A program made the position numbers and the translations under genes. The notes below the pieces were generated by a model. It was not told the origin of the DNA. It made no database searches and worked only from the letters and a program-made list of their open reading frames with translations. From Acinetobacter brisouisimilis (GTDB lineage Bacteria; Pseudomonadota; Gammaproteobacteria; Pseudomonadales; Moraxellaceae), in the NCBI RefSeq assembly GCF_000368265.1, contig NZ_KB851219.1, forward strand, positions 1,853,515 through 1,917,514: 64,000 nucleotides of DNA, written 5' to 3'. Position 1 is the first letter of the stretch. Each line of letters begins with the position of its first letter. This document shows, piece after piece, positions 29,863 to 37,922 of this stretch.

Positions 29863-30132
29863 AACACAACTATAACCTGTGGCGTATGACTTATCTTGAT
29901 AGACAAATCACAACTATCGAGTTGAACGATTAAGTCTCAATATGATAAATGAGAAGTGTTTTCATTTTCAACCTCTTTTCATAATTTATTCGTCTCTAAT
30001 AAACCATAAAAATTTAACAATGAAAACGACTCAATATTTGTTATATTATAACGTAATTATCATTTTTCCAATCGATTTCTGTAATAAATCGAGTATTGAT
30101 CATTATGCAAGGATGGCTGAATATAATAAAAA

Positions 30133-30162
30133 TTATCAGTTCTTCGATTGTTATGTTATAAT
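30133..30162 (+). promoter_or_regulatory. Probable ssrA promoter
   Basis: A TTATCA box at 30133-30138 and a perfect TATAAT at 30157-30162 are separated by 18 bases, about 15 bases before the mature tmRNA 5' end. The rest of the gap from tonB (29863 to here) is AT-rich and holds no supported gene. Confidence 0.55.
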
Positions 30163-30176
30163 TCCTAGATCATTAT

Positions 30177-30535
30177 GGGGATGTTCTTGGCTTCGACGCT
30201 GGTGATGAAACTCATAGATGCATGCCGAGAGCGCATTTTCTCTCGTAAATCAAATTTGCATTTTTTAGTCGCAAACGACGAATCATACGCTCTAGCTGCC
30301 TAAGGGCAGCTTGTCCGCCTCTCCGAATACTTGTGGTTAGAGAGTCCGACTGAAGCGCACGCACACAAGTCCGTATAAAGTCAAGCCTCGGGGCTTTATA
30401 CCAAACTAAGAGGATCGCGTTTTGTACCCTGTTCGTCGGGTCACTTAATGCTAAAACAATAGACGATATCTAAGCATGTAGTATTCTCGAGCGTAATACT
30501 GGCGGACGCGGGTTCAACTCCCGCCATCTCCACCA
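30177..30535 (+). ncRNA. ssrA: tmRNA (transfer-messenger RNA)
   Basis: Rescues stalled ribosomes and tags the incomplete protein for proteolysis, chiefly by ClpXP. The 5' end GGGGATG pairs with CATCTCC before the terminal ACCA, forming the acceptor stem, and GGTTCAACTCC gives the T-loop. The tag reading frame at 30271-30303 encodes ANDESYALAA and then stops; the resume codon GCA follows the usual upstream pattern. The 3' end is the integration site of the island that follows. Confidence 0.96.
30511..30535 (+). other. attL: Left attachment site (3' end of ssrA)
   Basis: The tRNA-like 3' end of ssrA abuts the integrase gene region. A degenerate copy of this sequence occurs at 40541-40562 at the other end of the island (18 of 22 positions from 30509 match), with GTTCAA and CGCCATCTC conserved. 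Integration into ssrA 3' ends is common for tyrosine integrases. Confidence 0.6.
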
Positions 30536-30579
30536 TATACTTAAATTTATATGCCGTAATATGACGATGTATAAGTTGG

Positions 30580-30614
30580 AAAGGCTTAAATCTAAAGGGT
30601 TTAAGCCTTTTTTC
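30580..30614 (+). terminator. Terminator downstream of ssrA
   Basis: The stem AAAGGCTTAAA / TTTAAGCCTTT with a nine-base loop is followed by further Ts. Confidence 0.85.
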
Positions 30615-30679
30615 TTGCCTGTACATAACGAATTATAACTGTATATAGTATTGCTCGCCGTGTATCCCAGCGTGTATCC
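30613..30679 (+). repeat. Left copy of a 67-bp direct repeat
   Basis: By eye about 56 of 67 bases match 40561-40627; the core around CTGTATATAGTATTGCTC is the best conserved. Its end contains TGTATCCCAGCGTGTATCC, two copies of TGTATCC that also occur in pairs near the right end. These may be integrase arm-type sites or remnants of a second related island. Confidence 0.7.
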
Positions 30680-30714
30680 TTGATAAAAAATTGAAACCAT
30701 AGGGATACAAGACA

Positions 30715-31941
30715 ATGAAGCGTACAGAAATAAAACGCCGTCCATTATCCGACACTGTTCTAGCCAACCTAGAAGCAGAACAAACAGAATATCGAGAACT
30801 AGATGGCAACGGTCTATATTTTCGTGTAAAGCCCGATGGCAATAAGTCATGGCAACTCAGATACAAGAAACCTAACGGTAAGTGGTCATGGCTAGGTATT
30901 GGGGGCTATCCTGAAATCGGCGGACAACTGGCACGTAAGAAAGCCCAAGAATTAATTGCCGATATTGGTAAGGGTGAAAATCCCATCATCACCAAGCAAG
31001 AGCGTAAAGCCAAAGAACTCGAAGAAAATAATTCCACCTTTGAAGCACTGGCTAGAGAATGGATAGACACCAAACAAAATACATGGGTTGCCGATACCAT
31101 GACCCGAAACAGAGGCGCATTAGAAAAGCATATCTACCCTACTTTCGGTAAACGGCTCTTTGTATCCATTCGCCCGATTGAATGGATGGAACATTTAAAA
31201 GGTATCCAACAAGAGCAAAAAATCTATGAACAGGTGAAACGTATTCGCACCATGTGCCGTGATATTTACGATTATGCCAAAGTCACTGGGCGTATTGACT
31301 ATAACCCACTTGAGGGGCTGCATAAATTCCTAGATTCAGGCAAAAAAGAGAATATGGCTCATGTTGATGAAAAAGAACTACCGTCATTATTGAGAGCCAT
31401 AGATAACTACCCTACCCCTGATATTCGTATCGGCTTAAAACTGCTTACGATGCTGTTTTGTCGCCCCAGTGAATTAAGGGAAGCTCAATGGCATGAGTTT
31501 GATCTTGATGAGGGACTTTGGAATATCCCCGAAGAACGGATGAAGAAACGCCGTGAACATGTCATTCCATTACCGACTCAAGCAGTAAATTTGCTCAATG
31601 AATTAAAGTCCATTCGTGGTGAATCTGAATATCTCTTTCCTAGCCGATCTAATCAGAATAAACCCAAATCAGATACAGTTTTCATCATGGCGTTACGGCG
31701 TTTAGGTTATGAGGGCAGACAAACACCTCATGGCTTTAGACACATTGCCAGTACATTACTCAATAACAAAGGTTTTGATGAACGACACATCGAGGCAGCT
31801 TTAGCACACGTTAAAGATGGCGTGGCAGGCGTATATAACAAAGCCCAATATCTCAATAACCGTAAGCATTTAATGCAATGGTACGCCGACCATTTAGAAC
31901 AATTGGCAGATGATACGGTCATTCAATTTAAGAAAGCATAG
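30715..31941 (+). CDS. int: Tyrosine integrase of the island
   Basis: A 408-residue site-specific recombinase of the P4-integrase type. The N-terminal DUF4102-like arm-binding domain shows DGNGLYFRVKPDGNKSWQLR. The catalytic domain holds Arg near 248 (LFCRPSELREAQW), the HGFRH box near 339 and the nucleophile Tyr near 374 (GVAGVYNKAQYL). It lies just downstream of ssrA and points into the island, and would catalyse integration and excision at the ssrA 3' end. All catalytic residues are present, so it may be active. Confidence 0.96.
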   Translation: MKRTEIKRRPLSDTVLANLEAEQTEYRELDGNGLYFRVKPDGNKSWQLRYKKPNGKWSWLGIGGYPEIGGQLARKKAQELIADIGKGENPIITKQERKAKELEENNSTFEALAREWIDTKQNTWVADTMTRNRGALEKHIYPTFGKRLFVSIRPIEWMEHLKGIQQEQKIYEQVKRIRTMCRDIYDYAKVTGRIDYNPLEGLHKFLDSGKKENMAHVDEKELPSLLRAIDNYPTPDIRIGLKLLTMLFCRPSELREAQWHEFDLDEGLWNIPEERMKKRREHVIPLPTQAVNLLNELKSIRGESEYLFPSRSNQNKPKSDTVFIMALRRLGYEGRQTPHGFRHIASTLLNNKGFDERHIEAALAHVKDGVAGVYNKAQYLNNRKHLMQWYADHLEQLADDTVIQFKKA

Positions 31942-32010
31942 CGACAATATTAGTCGTACTAATTAGCTGTATATGCAGCAATATGAATAAATATAAATTA
32001 TGATGTTTTA

Positions 32011-32063
32011 GTTAAGCCTAGGTTAGCTCCCGAAAGTCGAACACCCAATTCGATTGGCTTAAC
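32011..32063 (+). promoter_or_regulatory. Structured leader before the island's unknown gene
   Basis: An outer inverted repeat GTTAAGCC (32011-32018) / GGCTTAAC (32056-32063) encloses TCGAA / TTCGA (32037-32053). It may be an RNA leader or an operator. P4-type elements control genes through RNA leaders in this position, but that link is inference. Confidence 0.4.
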
Positions 32064-32101
32064 AGTTTTATTGGGGGATGCTTTGGGAGGCTGATAATAA
32101 A

Positions 32102-32836
32102 ATGGCGACAATAAGAGAATTACATCAATTAAGAGGCAATCAAGATCTTTCCCATTGGAATACAGTGAAATTGTTCTCTATTGCAGAATCTGCATTATTA
32201 ACGGCAGGTATAGAACCTTGTGAATATAATCATCTTACTGATTATGAAATTCGCCAAAAACTACTTAATGAAAAAACTATAAATTGGCAACATGCTCTAA
32301 TGTTAATAAGGTCATTAATAGAGGCTATTTGTACACAAGAAATTAAATCACCATTAATAAGAATTGAGCGCATTGACTACAATAGCTGTTGGAGCGAAAC
32401 AGTGGAGCAAGCTAAAATCAGTCTTGATGACACTAGCTCAATACTCGCAAGTGAAACAAAAATTCATAGGGATGAGCTAAAGAAATGGCTTAAAAATAAT
32501 GGCTACTTTGAACCACCACAGCAAAATACCATTACTATCGAAGCTCAACAAGTTACATATCAACAGCCTGAACCAATAGACCACAACAATATTATTTTAT
32601 TGCCTGAGCCAACTTATACAACTCCAGCATTAGAAGCTATTCAGGGCGTTGTTAATGAGTTTTGGATAAGCTACGACCCCGATAACAATAAGTTTGCCCC
32701 TAAGCAAGTTACGGTAAAATCATGGATAGCAAAACATTACCCCGAAATGGATAGTGACTATATCCAAACAGCCATAGATAAAATATGCCGTCACCCCAAA
32801 GCCAAAGGTGGCGGTAACACCAAACGGAATCAATAA
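32102..32836 (+). CDS. Island protein of unknown function
   Basis: A 244-residue protein taken from the ATG at 32102, which has GGGAGG upstream; an ATG at 32078 in the same frame is less well placed. The N-terminal part (SHWNTVKLFSIAESALLTAGIEP) resembles proteins seen in other Acinetobacter islands; the middle is acidic and low-complexity. The C-terminal QVTVKSWIAKHYPEMDSDYIQTAIDKI looks like a helical DNA-associated module. No confident family. It precedes the regulator cluster and lies directly after the integrase gene. Confidence 0.7.
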   Translation: MATIRELHQLRGNQDLSHWNTVKLFSIAESALLTAGIEPCEYNHLTDYEIRQKLLNEKTINWQHALMLIRSLIEAICTQEIKSPLIRIERIDYNSCWSETVEQAKISLDDTSSILASETKIHRDELKKWLKNNGYFEPPQQNTITIEAQQVTYQQPEPIDHNNIILLPEPTYTTPALEAIQGVVNEFWISYDPDNNKFAPKQVTVKSWIAKHYPEMDSDYIQTAIDKICRHPKAKGGGNTKRNQ

Positions 32837-32890
32837 AATAGAATGAAAGGTATCACCCCAATAAAACCATAAAAATCATTATTTTATTTT

Positions 32891-32926
32891 GGTGTGACAG
32901 CAATTTTTCAAGGTTGCTATCACACC
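32891..32926 (+). promoter_or_regulatory. Hairpin or operator upstream of the AlpA-like gene
   Basis: An inverted repeat GGTGTGACAGCAA / TTGCTATCACACC with one mismatch; an upstream TCACCCCAATAAAA could pair with the same left arm, allowing alternative structures. It lies about 75 bases before the AlpA-like start and could be an operator or attenuator. Confidence 0.45.
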
Positions 32927-32999
32927 TTTGATGCTTCACTACCCCAATATTTTTATTGTCTTCTTACTCCAACAAGAGCCGTTATGTGGAGTTAAGTAA

Positions 33000-33209
33000 A
33001 TGCAACCTATCCGAATTACATACAATCAAGCATGTGAACTTTTAAGCATTAAACGTGATGCTTTGCGCCAACTTGTCCAAAAAGACCCTGCTTTCCCGAA
33101 GCCATACAAGCAAGGCTCAAATCGTCAAAGTCCTGTCTATTTCGACTATGCCGATCTAGTCGCATGGCATAACAACCAAAAAGCCAACCATTCAGAAATG
33201 GAGGCTTGA
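33000..33209 (+). CDS. AlpA-like transcriptional regulator
   Basis: A 69-residue winged-helix protein of the AlpA/MerR-like excisionase-regulator type: ITYNQACELLSIKRDALRQL helix-turn-helix, then FPKPYKQGSNRQSPVYFDYADLVAW. AlpA proteins in P4-like and PICI islands activate excision or island genes. It begins a run of tightly spaced genes (33.0-37.1 kb). Confidence 0.82.
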   Translation: MQPIRITYNQACELLSIKRDALRQLVQKDPAFPKPYKQGSNRQSPVYFDYADLVAWHNNQKANHSEMEA

Positions 33210-33212
33210 TCT

Positions 33213-33431
33213 ATGCCAAACACCTCCCATCAAACCCAAGTTTTAAGCCACTTAAAACAGGGCAAGACCCTCTCGCAGGCAGAAGCTATCTATCACTTTG
33301 ATTGCTACCGCCTGAGCGCCGTTATTCAGCGATTACGCTTATCAGGGCATGACATTGTGACCCACAACGAAGCCAACCTAAACGGCAAAGGCACACATGC
33401 ACGTTATGAGCTAAAGGAGTTACAGGCATGA
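33213..33431 (+). CDS. Small helix-turn-helix protein (HTH_39-like)
   Basis: A 72-residue protein with the pattern VLSHLKQGKTLSQAEAIYHF and RLSAVIQRLRLSGHDIVTHNE, as in phage helix-turn-helix proteins that read GKxLTxxEA and then RLxxxIxxLRxxGH. Probably a DNA-binding regulator. Three bases separate it from the AlpA-like gene and its end overlaps the BRO-N gene. Confidence 0.78.
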   Translation: MPNTSHQTQVLSHLKQGKTLSQAEAIYHFDCYRLSAVIQRLRLSGHDIVTHNEANLNGKGTHARYELKELQA

Positions 33432-33937
33432 ACCAAGTAACCCATTTCGATTTTAAATCCAGTTCGGTTCGTATTGCCTTTGATGCCAACAATGAGCCGT
33501 TATTTTGTTTGACGGACGTATGTCATGTTTTATCTGTGAGCCGTACATCACGGTTACTACGTGCATTAGATGAAAAGGGTATGGCAGATTGCCACATCCC
33601 TACCAATGGCGGTACTCAGAAACTCAAATTTATAAATGAGCCGAACTTATACCGAATCATATTCCGTTCAAACAAGCCCGAAGCAATGAATTTCCAAAAC
33701 TGGGTATTTGCCGAGGTACTGCCAACTATCCGCAAGACTGGTAGCTATTCAACCCGACAAACCGCTTTTGATGAATTGAATCGGTTATGTATGCAGGCAA
33801 AGACCCAAAAGGTAAAAGGCTCATTTCACGGCACAGGATTAGCCAATCATCGTTATGTAATGCGAGATTTAAACCTAAGAATCGCCACATGTAAAAACAA
33901 TCTACAACTTGCATTTAAGGGGTTATGCAATGAATAA
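33428..33937 (+). CDS. BRO-N domain protein (antirepressor-like)
   Basis: A 169-residue protein with an N-terminal BRO-N domain: VRIAFDANNEPLFCLTDVCHVL, then PNLYRIIFRSNKPEAMNFQNWVFAEVLPTIRKTGSY. BRO-N proteins are common phage antirepressors or DNA-binding regulators. The C-terminal 50 residues are basic with no known domain. Coupled to the HTH gene by the ATGA overlap and to the next gene by an 8-base overlap. Confidence 0.85.
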   Translation: MNQVTHFDFKSSSVRIAFDANNEPLFCLTDVCHVLSVSRTSRLLRALDEKGMADCHIPTNGGTQKLKFINEPNLYRIIFRSNKPEAMNFQNWVFAEVLPTIRKTGSYSTRQTAFDELNRLCMQAKTQKVKGSFHGTGLANHRYVMRDLNLRIATCKNNLQLAFKGLCNE

Positions 33938-34298
33938 ACCTGTAAACCCTGAGTTTTTCAAAGCCTTTGACCATTATAAAAACATGGTGAAGCAATACGG
34001 CGATGACCACCCAATCACTGAACGAGCATTTCTTTTAACGCTGCATTACACCCCTGAACATATCAAGGCGGAAATGGATGCCAAAGCTAAAGAATTAAAC
34101 CTACTGCCACCAGTAAGCGGTTACACCGATGACGGCAAACCGATGTATCGCCTAGAGGACATTGCCAAGCATTTAGGCATGAGTTTTGAGGAAGCCGAAC
34201 AGCACCTATTGCGAATGATGGACAACCGTAACGCCATTGGGCTATCCAATGAGGGCGTTTTGGTGAACTCAAATATTCATATCAACCGTGTGCAATAG
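33930..34298 (+). CDS. Island hypothetical protein with HTH-like end
   Basis: A 122-residue protein. The ATG at 33930 follows AAGGGG and is preferred over the ATG at 33909. It contains MYRLEDIAKHLGMSFEEAEQHLLRMM, a helix-turn-helix-like segment near the C-terminus. Family not recognised. Overlaps the BRO-N gene by 8 bases, so co-translated. Confidence 0.68.
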   Translation: MNKPVNPEFFKAFDHYKNMVKQYGDDHPITERAFLLTLHYTPEHIKAEMDAKAKELNLLPPVSGYTDDGKPMYRLEDIAKHLGMSFEEAEQHLLRMMDNRNAIGLSNEGVLVNSNIHINRVQ

Positions 34299-34310
34299 AG
34301 AGGTCATGTT

Positions 34311-34688
34311 ATGAAAACCATCATTAAAGACTTAGGTTTATTGGTTGCGGTATGGGCTATAGCCGTGTTTCTCATTGCAAGCTGTAGTAAATCCGCTTAT
34401 GCTGTAGACCTCTCAAAACTTAGTAGCGTCACCCCACAGCGTCATTGTGGTTTTATTGTGCCTAAATTCTGCATAGGCTCTCAATCTATGCACGAAACAA
34501 AGGGCGCAAGCATTACAGCCATGCACACAAGGCTGCAATCCCTCTATGAGGGGATGACACGACAAAATAAGGTTTTGCCGAATATGTCGGGCGGTTCTAC
34601 TAAGCCGAGAGTGAATCCCCTCACCCTAATCTCTCAAATTAGCGTGAATCTCAACTCAAAATTAGTAGGAGGCATAACTCATGCCTAA
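34311..34688 (+). CDS. Island membrane or exported protein, unknown
   Basis: A 125-residue protein with an N-terminal hydrophobic segment (LGLLVAVWAIAVFLIASCSK) that could be a signal anchor or a lipobox (LIASC). The remainder is polar, with two further cysteines (HCGFIVPKFCIGSQ). No family recognised. Overlaps the next gene by eight bases. Confidence 0.6.
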   Translation: MKTIIKDLGLLVAVWAIAVFLIASCSKSAYAVDLSKLSSVTPQRHCGFIVPKFCIGSQSMHETKGASITAMHTRLQSLYEGMTRQNKVLPNMSGGSTKPRVNPLTLISQISVNLNSKLVGGITHA

Positions 34689-34989
34689 TCAAATCAATCA
34701 AAAACCAAATTCACAGAACAAACCATATTTTTCAAAACTTGGGCTTCAAAGCGAGTTTTTCACACCCCACAAAGATGCAAACCATATCAATGCCCAAGAT
34801 GTCATTGTGGATCTTGTTGGGCGGGCTAAGGATATTTCAGTCGCAACATGGAACTGTTTTGAGGATGGCAAGGACTTAACCATCAAGGGTGAAATTGTCG
34901 CCAACCTGATCTATGAGGTTCAAACCAAACTTGAACTGATTGAAAATCTCTTACCAATGGCTTTCGGGTATCAGGAGGGTGAAGAATGA
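34681..34989 (+). CDS. Island hypothetical protein before the primase-like gene
   Basis: A 102-residue soluble protein with an N-terminal polar stretch and a helical C-terminal half (VANLIYEVQTKLELIENLLPM). No recognised domain. It overlaps the DUF3987 gene by four bases (ATGA), suggesting a functional or at least translational link with that replication-type protein. Confidence 0.62.
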   Translation: MPNQINQKPNSQNKPYFSKLGLQSEFFTPHKDANHINAQDVIVDLVGRAKDISVATWNCFEDGKDLTIKGEIVANLIYEVQTKLELIENLLPMAFGYQEGEE

Positions 34990-37055
34990 ATACACAACCC
35001 ACTTGGGACACCACCATTCCGTTTGATTTTAATGAGCATGGGACAAATGAAAAAGCGCCACAATCTGACCTTGTGACGCTTTTAGAAGAAAGCACAGTCA
35101 CCTTACTTTCCAGTGACCCAGTAAAACAGGCAATGGTTAAAATCTTTGGGGGGTGTCCCCCTGAAATCAAAAAATCGGTGATTGATGATTTTGAGGGAGA
35201 TAACTTTTTCCATCATGCCGTTTGGGACACATACGATTATAGCCTAAATTTGGTTGGCGCTCGTTTCTATGACGTTGAACACAATCAAGAAAACAGTAGC
35301 TATGCCTGCAATGGTGGCAATTTCTTTAACTGTGAAAAACTCAAGGATTCCCCTTTATTGGTCACAGAAGATAGCGCCCTTGCCTTTATCACCAGTTATG
35401 CCGTCTATCATCACCATAAAATCACCGACAAGGGATTAAAGCAGTTAAGCCTAGAGGCAAAACAGATCTATTTTGTTTGTTCTACTCATGAGCTACTGAA
35501 CTATAAACGGCGTTTTCGAGATACAGGCGTGAATATTATTGCCCTACAGATACCGTGCGACATCACCACCAATCAAAGCGAACTGGATGCAGAAATTACA
35601 GGGTTAATTATGGGAAGCCAATCAAGTGAGTGGGACACACTTATTCCCATCATACAAGGCAATACAGCCATAAATGCACCCTATCCTATAGATTCCCTCC
35701 CACCATTGGCAAAGTTAGCAGCAATGGCAATTTCTGAGCATGTGCAAGCCCCTATCGCCATGACCGCCCAGTGTGTCATCGGGGCAATGTCACATATCGC
35801 CCAGAGCTATGTCAATGCACCTGACAAGCATAACCCTCATGGTGAGCCGTGCAGCCTGTTTTTGCTGACTGAGGGACAAAGTGGCAGCCGTAAGACCACA
35901 AGCCGAAAACTAGCAGACAAAGCCATTATCGAGCATGAACGTAAACAATATGACCTATATCGCCGTGACCTTGAGCAATGGAGAAGCGGACAAGCAGGGT
36001 TAAACAAAAAAGACCGTGAAGCCTACGGCGTGGAGAATCCCCCACCAAATGACCCTAGCACCCTGTACAGTGACATCACCCTAGAATCCATTGCAGGGTT
36101 ATACGTGGATGGCATCATTAAAAATGCCTCCATTTCCAGTGATGAGGCAGCGCAATTCTTTGGTGGCCACACTATGAAGTCAGACACGCGCAATCATGCC
36201 CTGGGGGGCTATACCAAGCTGTTTGATGACGGCACAGTTGAACGTACCCGATCTAAATCAAACCTTAACGGCAGTGGTCGGGCTTATGATGTCCGATTAA
36301 CCTTTAATTTACAGGGACAGCATGAGGTTTTATCCGATGCACTCAAAGACCCTGTATTAAAGGGACAGGGCTTTTTACCTCGCTTTATCCTGACCATTCC
36401 CGAAAACTTGGCAGGCACACGGCTACAAGATACAAGCCACCAATCTAATAATGCTCATCTTGATCATCGGCTTGTTGTCTACTGGACACGCTGCGCTTAT
36501 CTACTGGATGACTGCCCACAACCTCAAACAGGGCATGAACTGCATGATGGGCGTTTTGTGATGAGCATGAATGAGCAGGCAAAGCAGATTGATTTATCCT
36601 TTTACAATGAGGTGGAGCGACTACAGGCTAAAGGACAGCGTTATGAGTACCTCCAAGCCTTTGCCAGTCGCGCCAGTCAACTTGCACGGCGTTTAGCGAC
36701 TGTATTTGCCTATTTCGAGGGGCAGCAGGAGATTGATGCCACCATCCTATCAGGTGCATGTGACATTGTTCGGCACTCACTGGGGGAATGGTCACGTTAT
36801 GCAGAGATTGAAGTGAGCGAAGAAAGTAACGCACAAAAGTTGCTTAAATGGCTTATCAAGAAATGCACTGAGCAGCAAGTGGACAATATCATTTATCAAG
36901 TTGCCCAAAGCCGATGCAACCCAAAGGACTTGAGAAGAAAAGATACTTTCGAGTTGGCTATCAATGAACTGGTTGCAACCAATCATATTCAGGTCACAGA
37001 TAACGGTAAACGAGTGATAAGGATTAACCCTATATTACTAAATGGGGGAAAGTAG
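34986..37055 (+). CDS. DUF3987 primase/helicase-like replication protein
   Basis: A 689-residue protein of the DUF3987 group found in satellites and islands. An N-terminal part (LLVTEDSALAFITSYAVYHH and on) resembles a degenerate Toprim region; the DUF3987 ATPase follows with a Walker A-like GQSGSRKTTSRK near residues 296-307 and LYSDITLESIAGLYVDG, ISSDEAAQFFGGHTMKSD, LTFNLQGQHEVLSDAL, and FTRRI-like GFLPRFILTIPENLAG. Its own stop codon lies inside the GGGAAAGT repeat cluster, which may be its origin. It probably acts as the island's replication initiator or helicase; that is inference from family and position. Confidence 0.85.
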   Translation: MNTQPTWDTTIPFDFNEHGTNEKAPQSDLVTLLEESTVTLLSSDPVKQAMVKIFGGCPPEIKKSVIDDFEGDNFFHHAVWDTYDYSLNLVGARFYDVEHNQENSSYACNGGNFFNCEKLKDSPLLVTEDSALAFITSYAVYHHHKITDKGLKQLSLEAKQIYFVCSTHELLNYKRRFRDTGVNIIALQIPCDITTNQSELDAEITGLIMGSQSSEWDTLIPIIQGNTAINAPYPIDSLPPLAKLAAMAISEHVQAPIAMTAQCVIGAMSHIAQSYVNAPDKHNPHGEPCSLFLLTEGQSGSRKTTSRKLADKAIIEHERKQYDLYRRDLEQWRSGQAGLNKKDREAYGVENPPPNDPSTLYSDITLESIAGLYVDGIIKNASISSDEAAQFFGGHTMKSDTRNHALGGYTKLFDDGTVERTRSKSNLNGSGRAYDVRLTFNLQGQHEVLSDALKDPVLKGQGFLPRFILTIPENLAGTRLQDTSHQSNNAHLDHRLVVYWTRCAYLLDDCPQPQTGHELHDGRFVMSMNEQAKQIDLSFYNEVERLQAKGQRYEYLQAFASRASQLARRLATVFAYFEGQQEIDATILSGACDIVRHSLGEWSRYAEIEVSEESNAQKLLKWLIKKCTEQQVDNIIYQVAQSRCNPKDLRRKDTFELAINELVATNHIQVTDNGKRVIRINPILLNGGK

Positions 37056-37267
37056 GGAAAGCGGGAAAGTAAGCACATAAGTATATGTTTTTATTTATGA
37101 TAACACTTTCCCTTTTTACTTTCCCAGTGGGAAATTGAGGGAAAGTTATAAGGAAAGTAGCCCATCACTTTCCCCTGTTTTCCCCTTTGATTTTATTTAA
37201 GGGAAAGTGTTTAAATATTATTTATCAATATCTTAGAAAGCAACTTTCCTACTTTCCCGACTTTCCC
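37046..37267. repeat. Cluster of GGGAAAGT motifs behind the replication gene
   Basis: At least ten copies of GGGAAAGT or close variants occur in both orientations, for example 37046, 37055 and 37063 (direct), 37105 and 37118 (inverted), 37139, 37151, 37167, 37201, 37250 and 37260. Such iteron-like density directly behind a replication-type gene suggests an origin. Confidence 0.75.
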
Positions 37268-37299
37268 TAGATTAGATATAAAAATAGAGAATAGACACC

Positions 37300-37408
37300 A
37301 TGCCAAACGTGAACAAAGTAATCCTTATGAGGTGTATTAGGTCGTGACCCTGAGAGCAAGAATTTCCCCAATGGTGGCAGCCTGACCACGTTCAACATAG
37401 AATTATGA
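37300..37408 (+). pseudogene. ssb: Broken single-strand DNA-binding protein gene (5' remnant)
   Basis: The start encodes MPNVNKVILM; after a two-base frameshift comes GVLGRDPESKNFPNGGSLTT and FNIEL, then a stop. The pattern (NKVILxGxLGRDPE, FPNGGSLT) is the N-terminus of SSB. Only about 35 codons remain and the frame is broken, so it is inactive. A single-strand-binding gene next to a DUF3987 gene supports a replication module. Its stop merges with the repeated leader that precedes the cargo genes. Confidence 0.8.
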
Positions 37409-37430
37409 CTTAATAAATATAGCGAAAGGA
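37403..37430 (+). promoter_or_regulatory. Repeated leader, copy 1
   Basis: 28 bases identical to 38519-38546: TTATGACTTAATAAATATAG followed by a ribosome site GCGAAAGGA. Each copy immediately precedes a gene beginning ATGGG. It likely carries the promoter/-10 and ribosome site of the cargo genes. Confidence 0.7.
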
Positions 37431-37438
37431 GCAATACA

Positions 37439-37864
37439 ATGGGGTTTATTAATGCAGAAGTTTCTGAACAAGATCGTTTGGATTATGGGCAAGATGATTA
37501 TGCTATTCCATATTTTAAAAGTGCAATAAATTGGACAATTGACCAAGAGCAAAAAATGTTCTTATTTCGTTTTTGGAAGGGGCATGAGTTAGGTGTGGAT
37601 ACTCATATTTCGATATGGGTCTTTGGTATCAATGGGGGGCTGTTGAAGTTCACCAAAGAAATTTTACAATATAAGAAAATAGAAGACGGACATTATTATT
37701 CCAAACAAAAACTTAGTGACCTTCAAATCATTGAAGACGTGAATATGGATAGACAGCAACTCTTACAGCATATTGTTGAGGCAATGGAAGTGTGTCAGGA
37801 GAGAGGAATATTTTCTTCCATGAAAAGTTATGACCTTTGGGTTGACGTGAACGAGGTACTTTAA
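37439..37864 (+). CDS. Cargo protein family, copy 1
   Basis: A 141-residue soluble protein starting MGFINAEVSEQDRLDY. It is about 83% identical (117 of 141 by eye) to the product of 37919-38356 and more distantly related to that of 38555-38971. Residues such as KGHELGVDTHISIW and EDGHYYSKQKLSDL are shared. No family is named with confidence; size, duplication and position recall immunity proteins of polymorphic toxin loci, but no toxin gene is seen. GGAG lies seven bases before the ATG. Confidence 0.72.
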   Translation: MGFINAEVSEQDRLDYGQDDYAIPYFKSAINWTIDQEQKMFLFRFWKGHELGVDTHISIWVFGINGGLLKFTKEILQYKKIEDGHYYSKQKLSDLQIIEDVNMDRQQLLQHIVEAMEVCQERGIFSSMKSYDLWVDVNEVL

Positions 37865-37865
37865 C

Positions 37866-37922
37866 ATGCTCGATCAAACACAAGTCCTAATTTTAAATAG
37901 TTTGAATGACATCAAAAAATGA
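37866..37922 (+). CDS. Tiny frame MLDQT, 18 aa, shared with copy 2
   Basis: Starts just after the copy 1 stop (MLDQTQVLILNS), ends overlapping the ATG of copy 2. A longer counterpart (MLDQAQTL) follows copy 2. Their shared start suggests a duplicated unit; this one looks truncated. Very short, so coding is uncertain. Confidence 0.3.
   Translation: MLDQTQVLILNSLNDIKK

Noticed and set aside
29942..30205. Open frame of 87 codons before ssrA
   Set aside because: It runs through the ssrA promoter into the tmRNA sequence and has no family resemblance.
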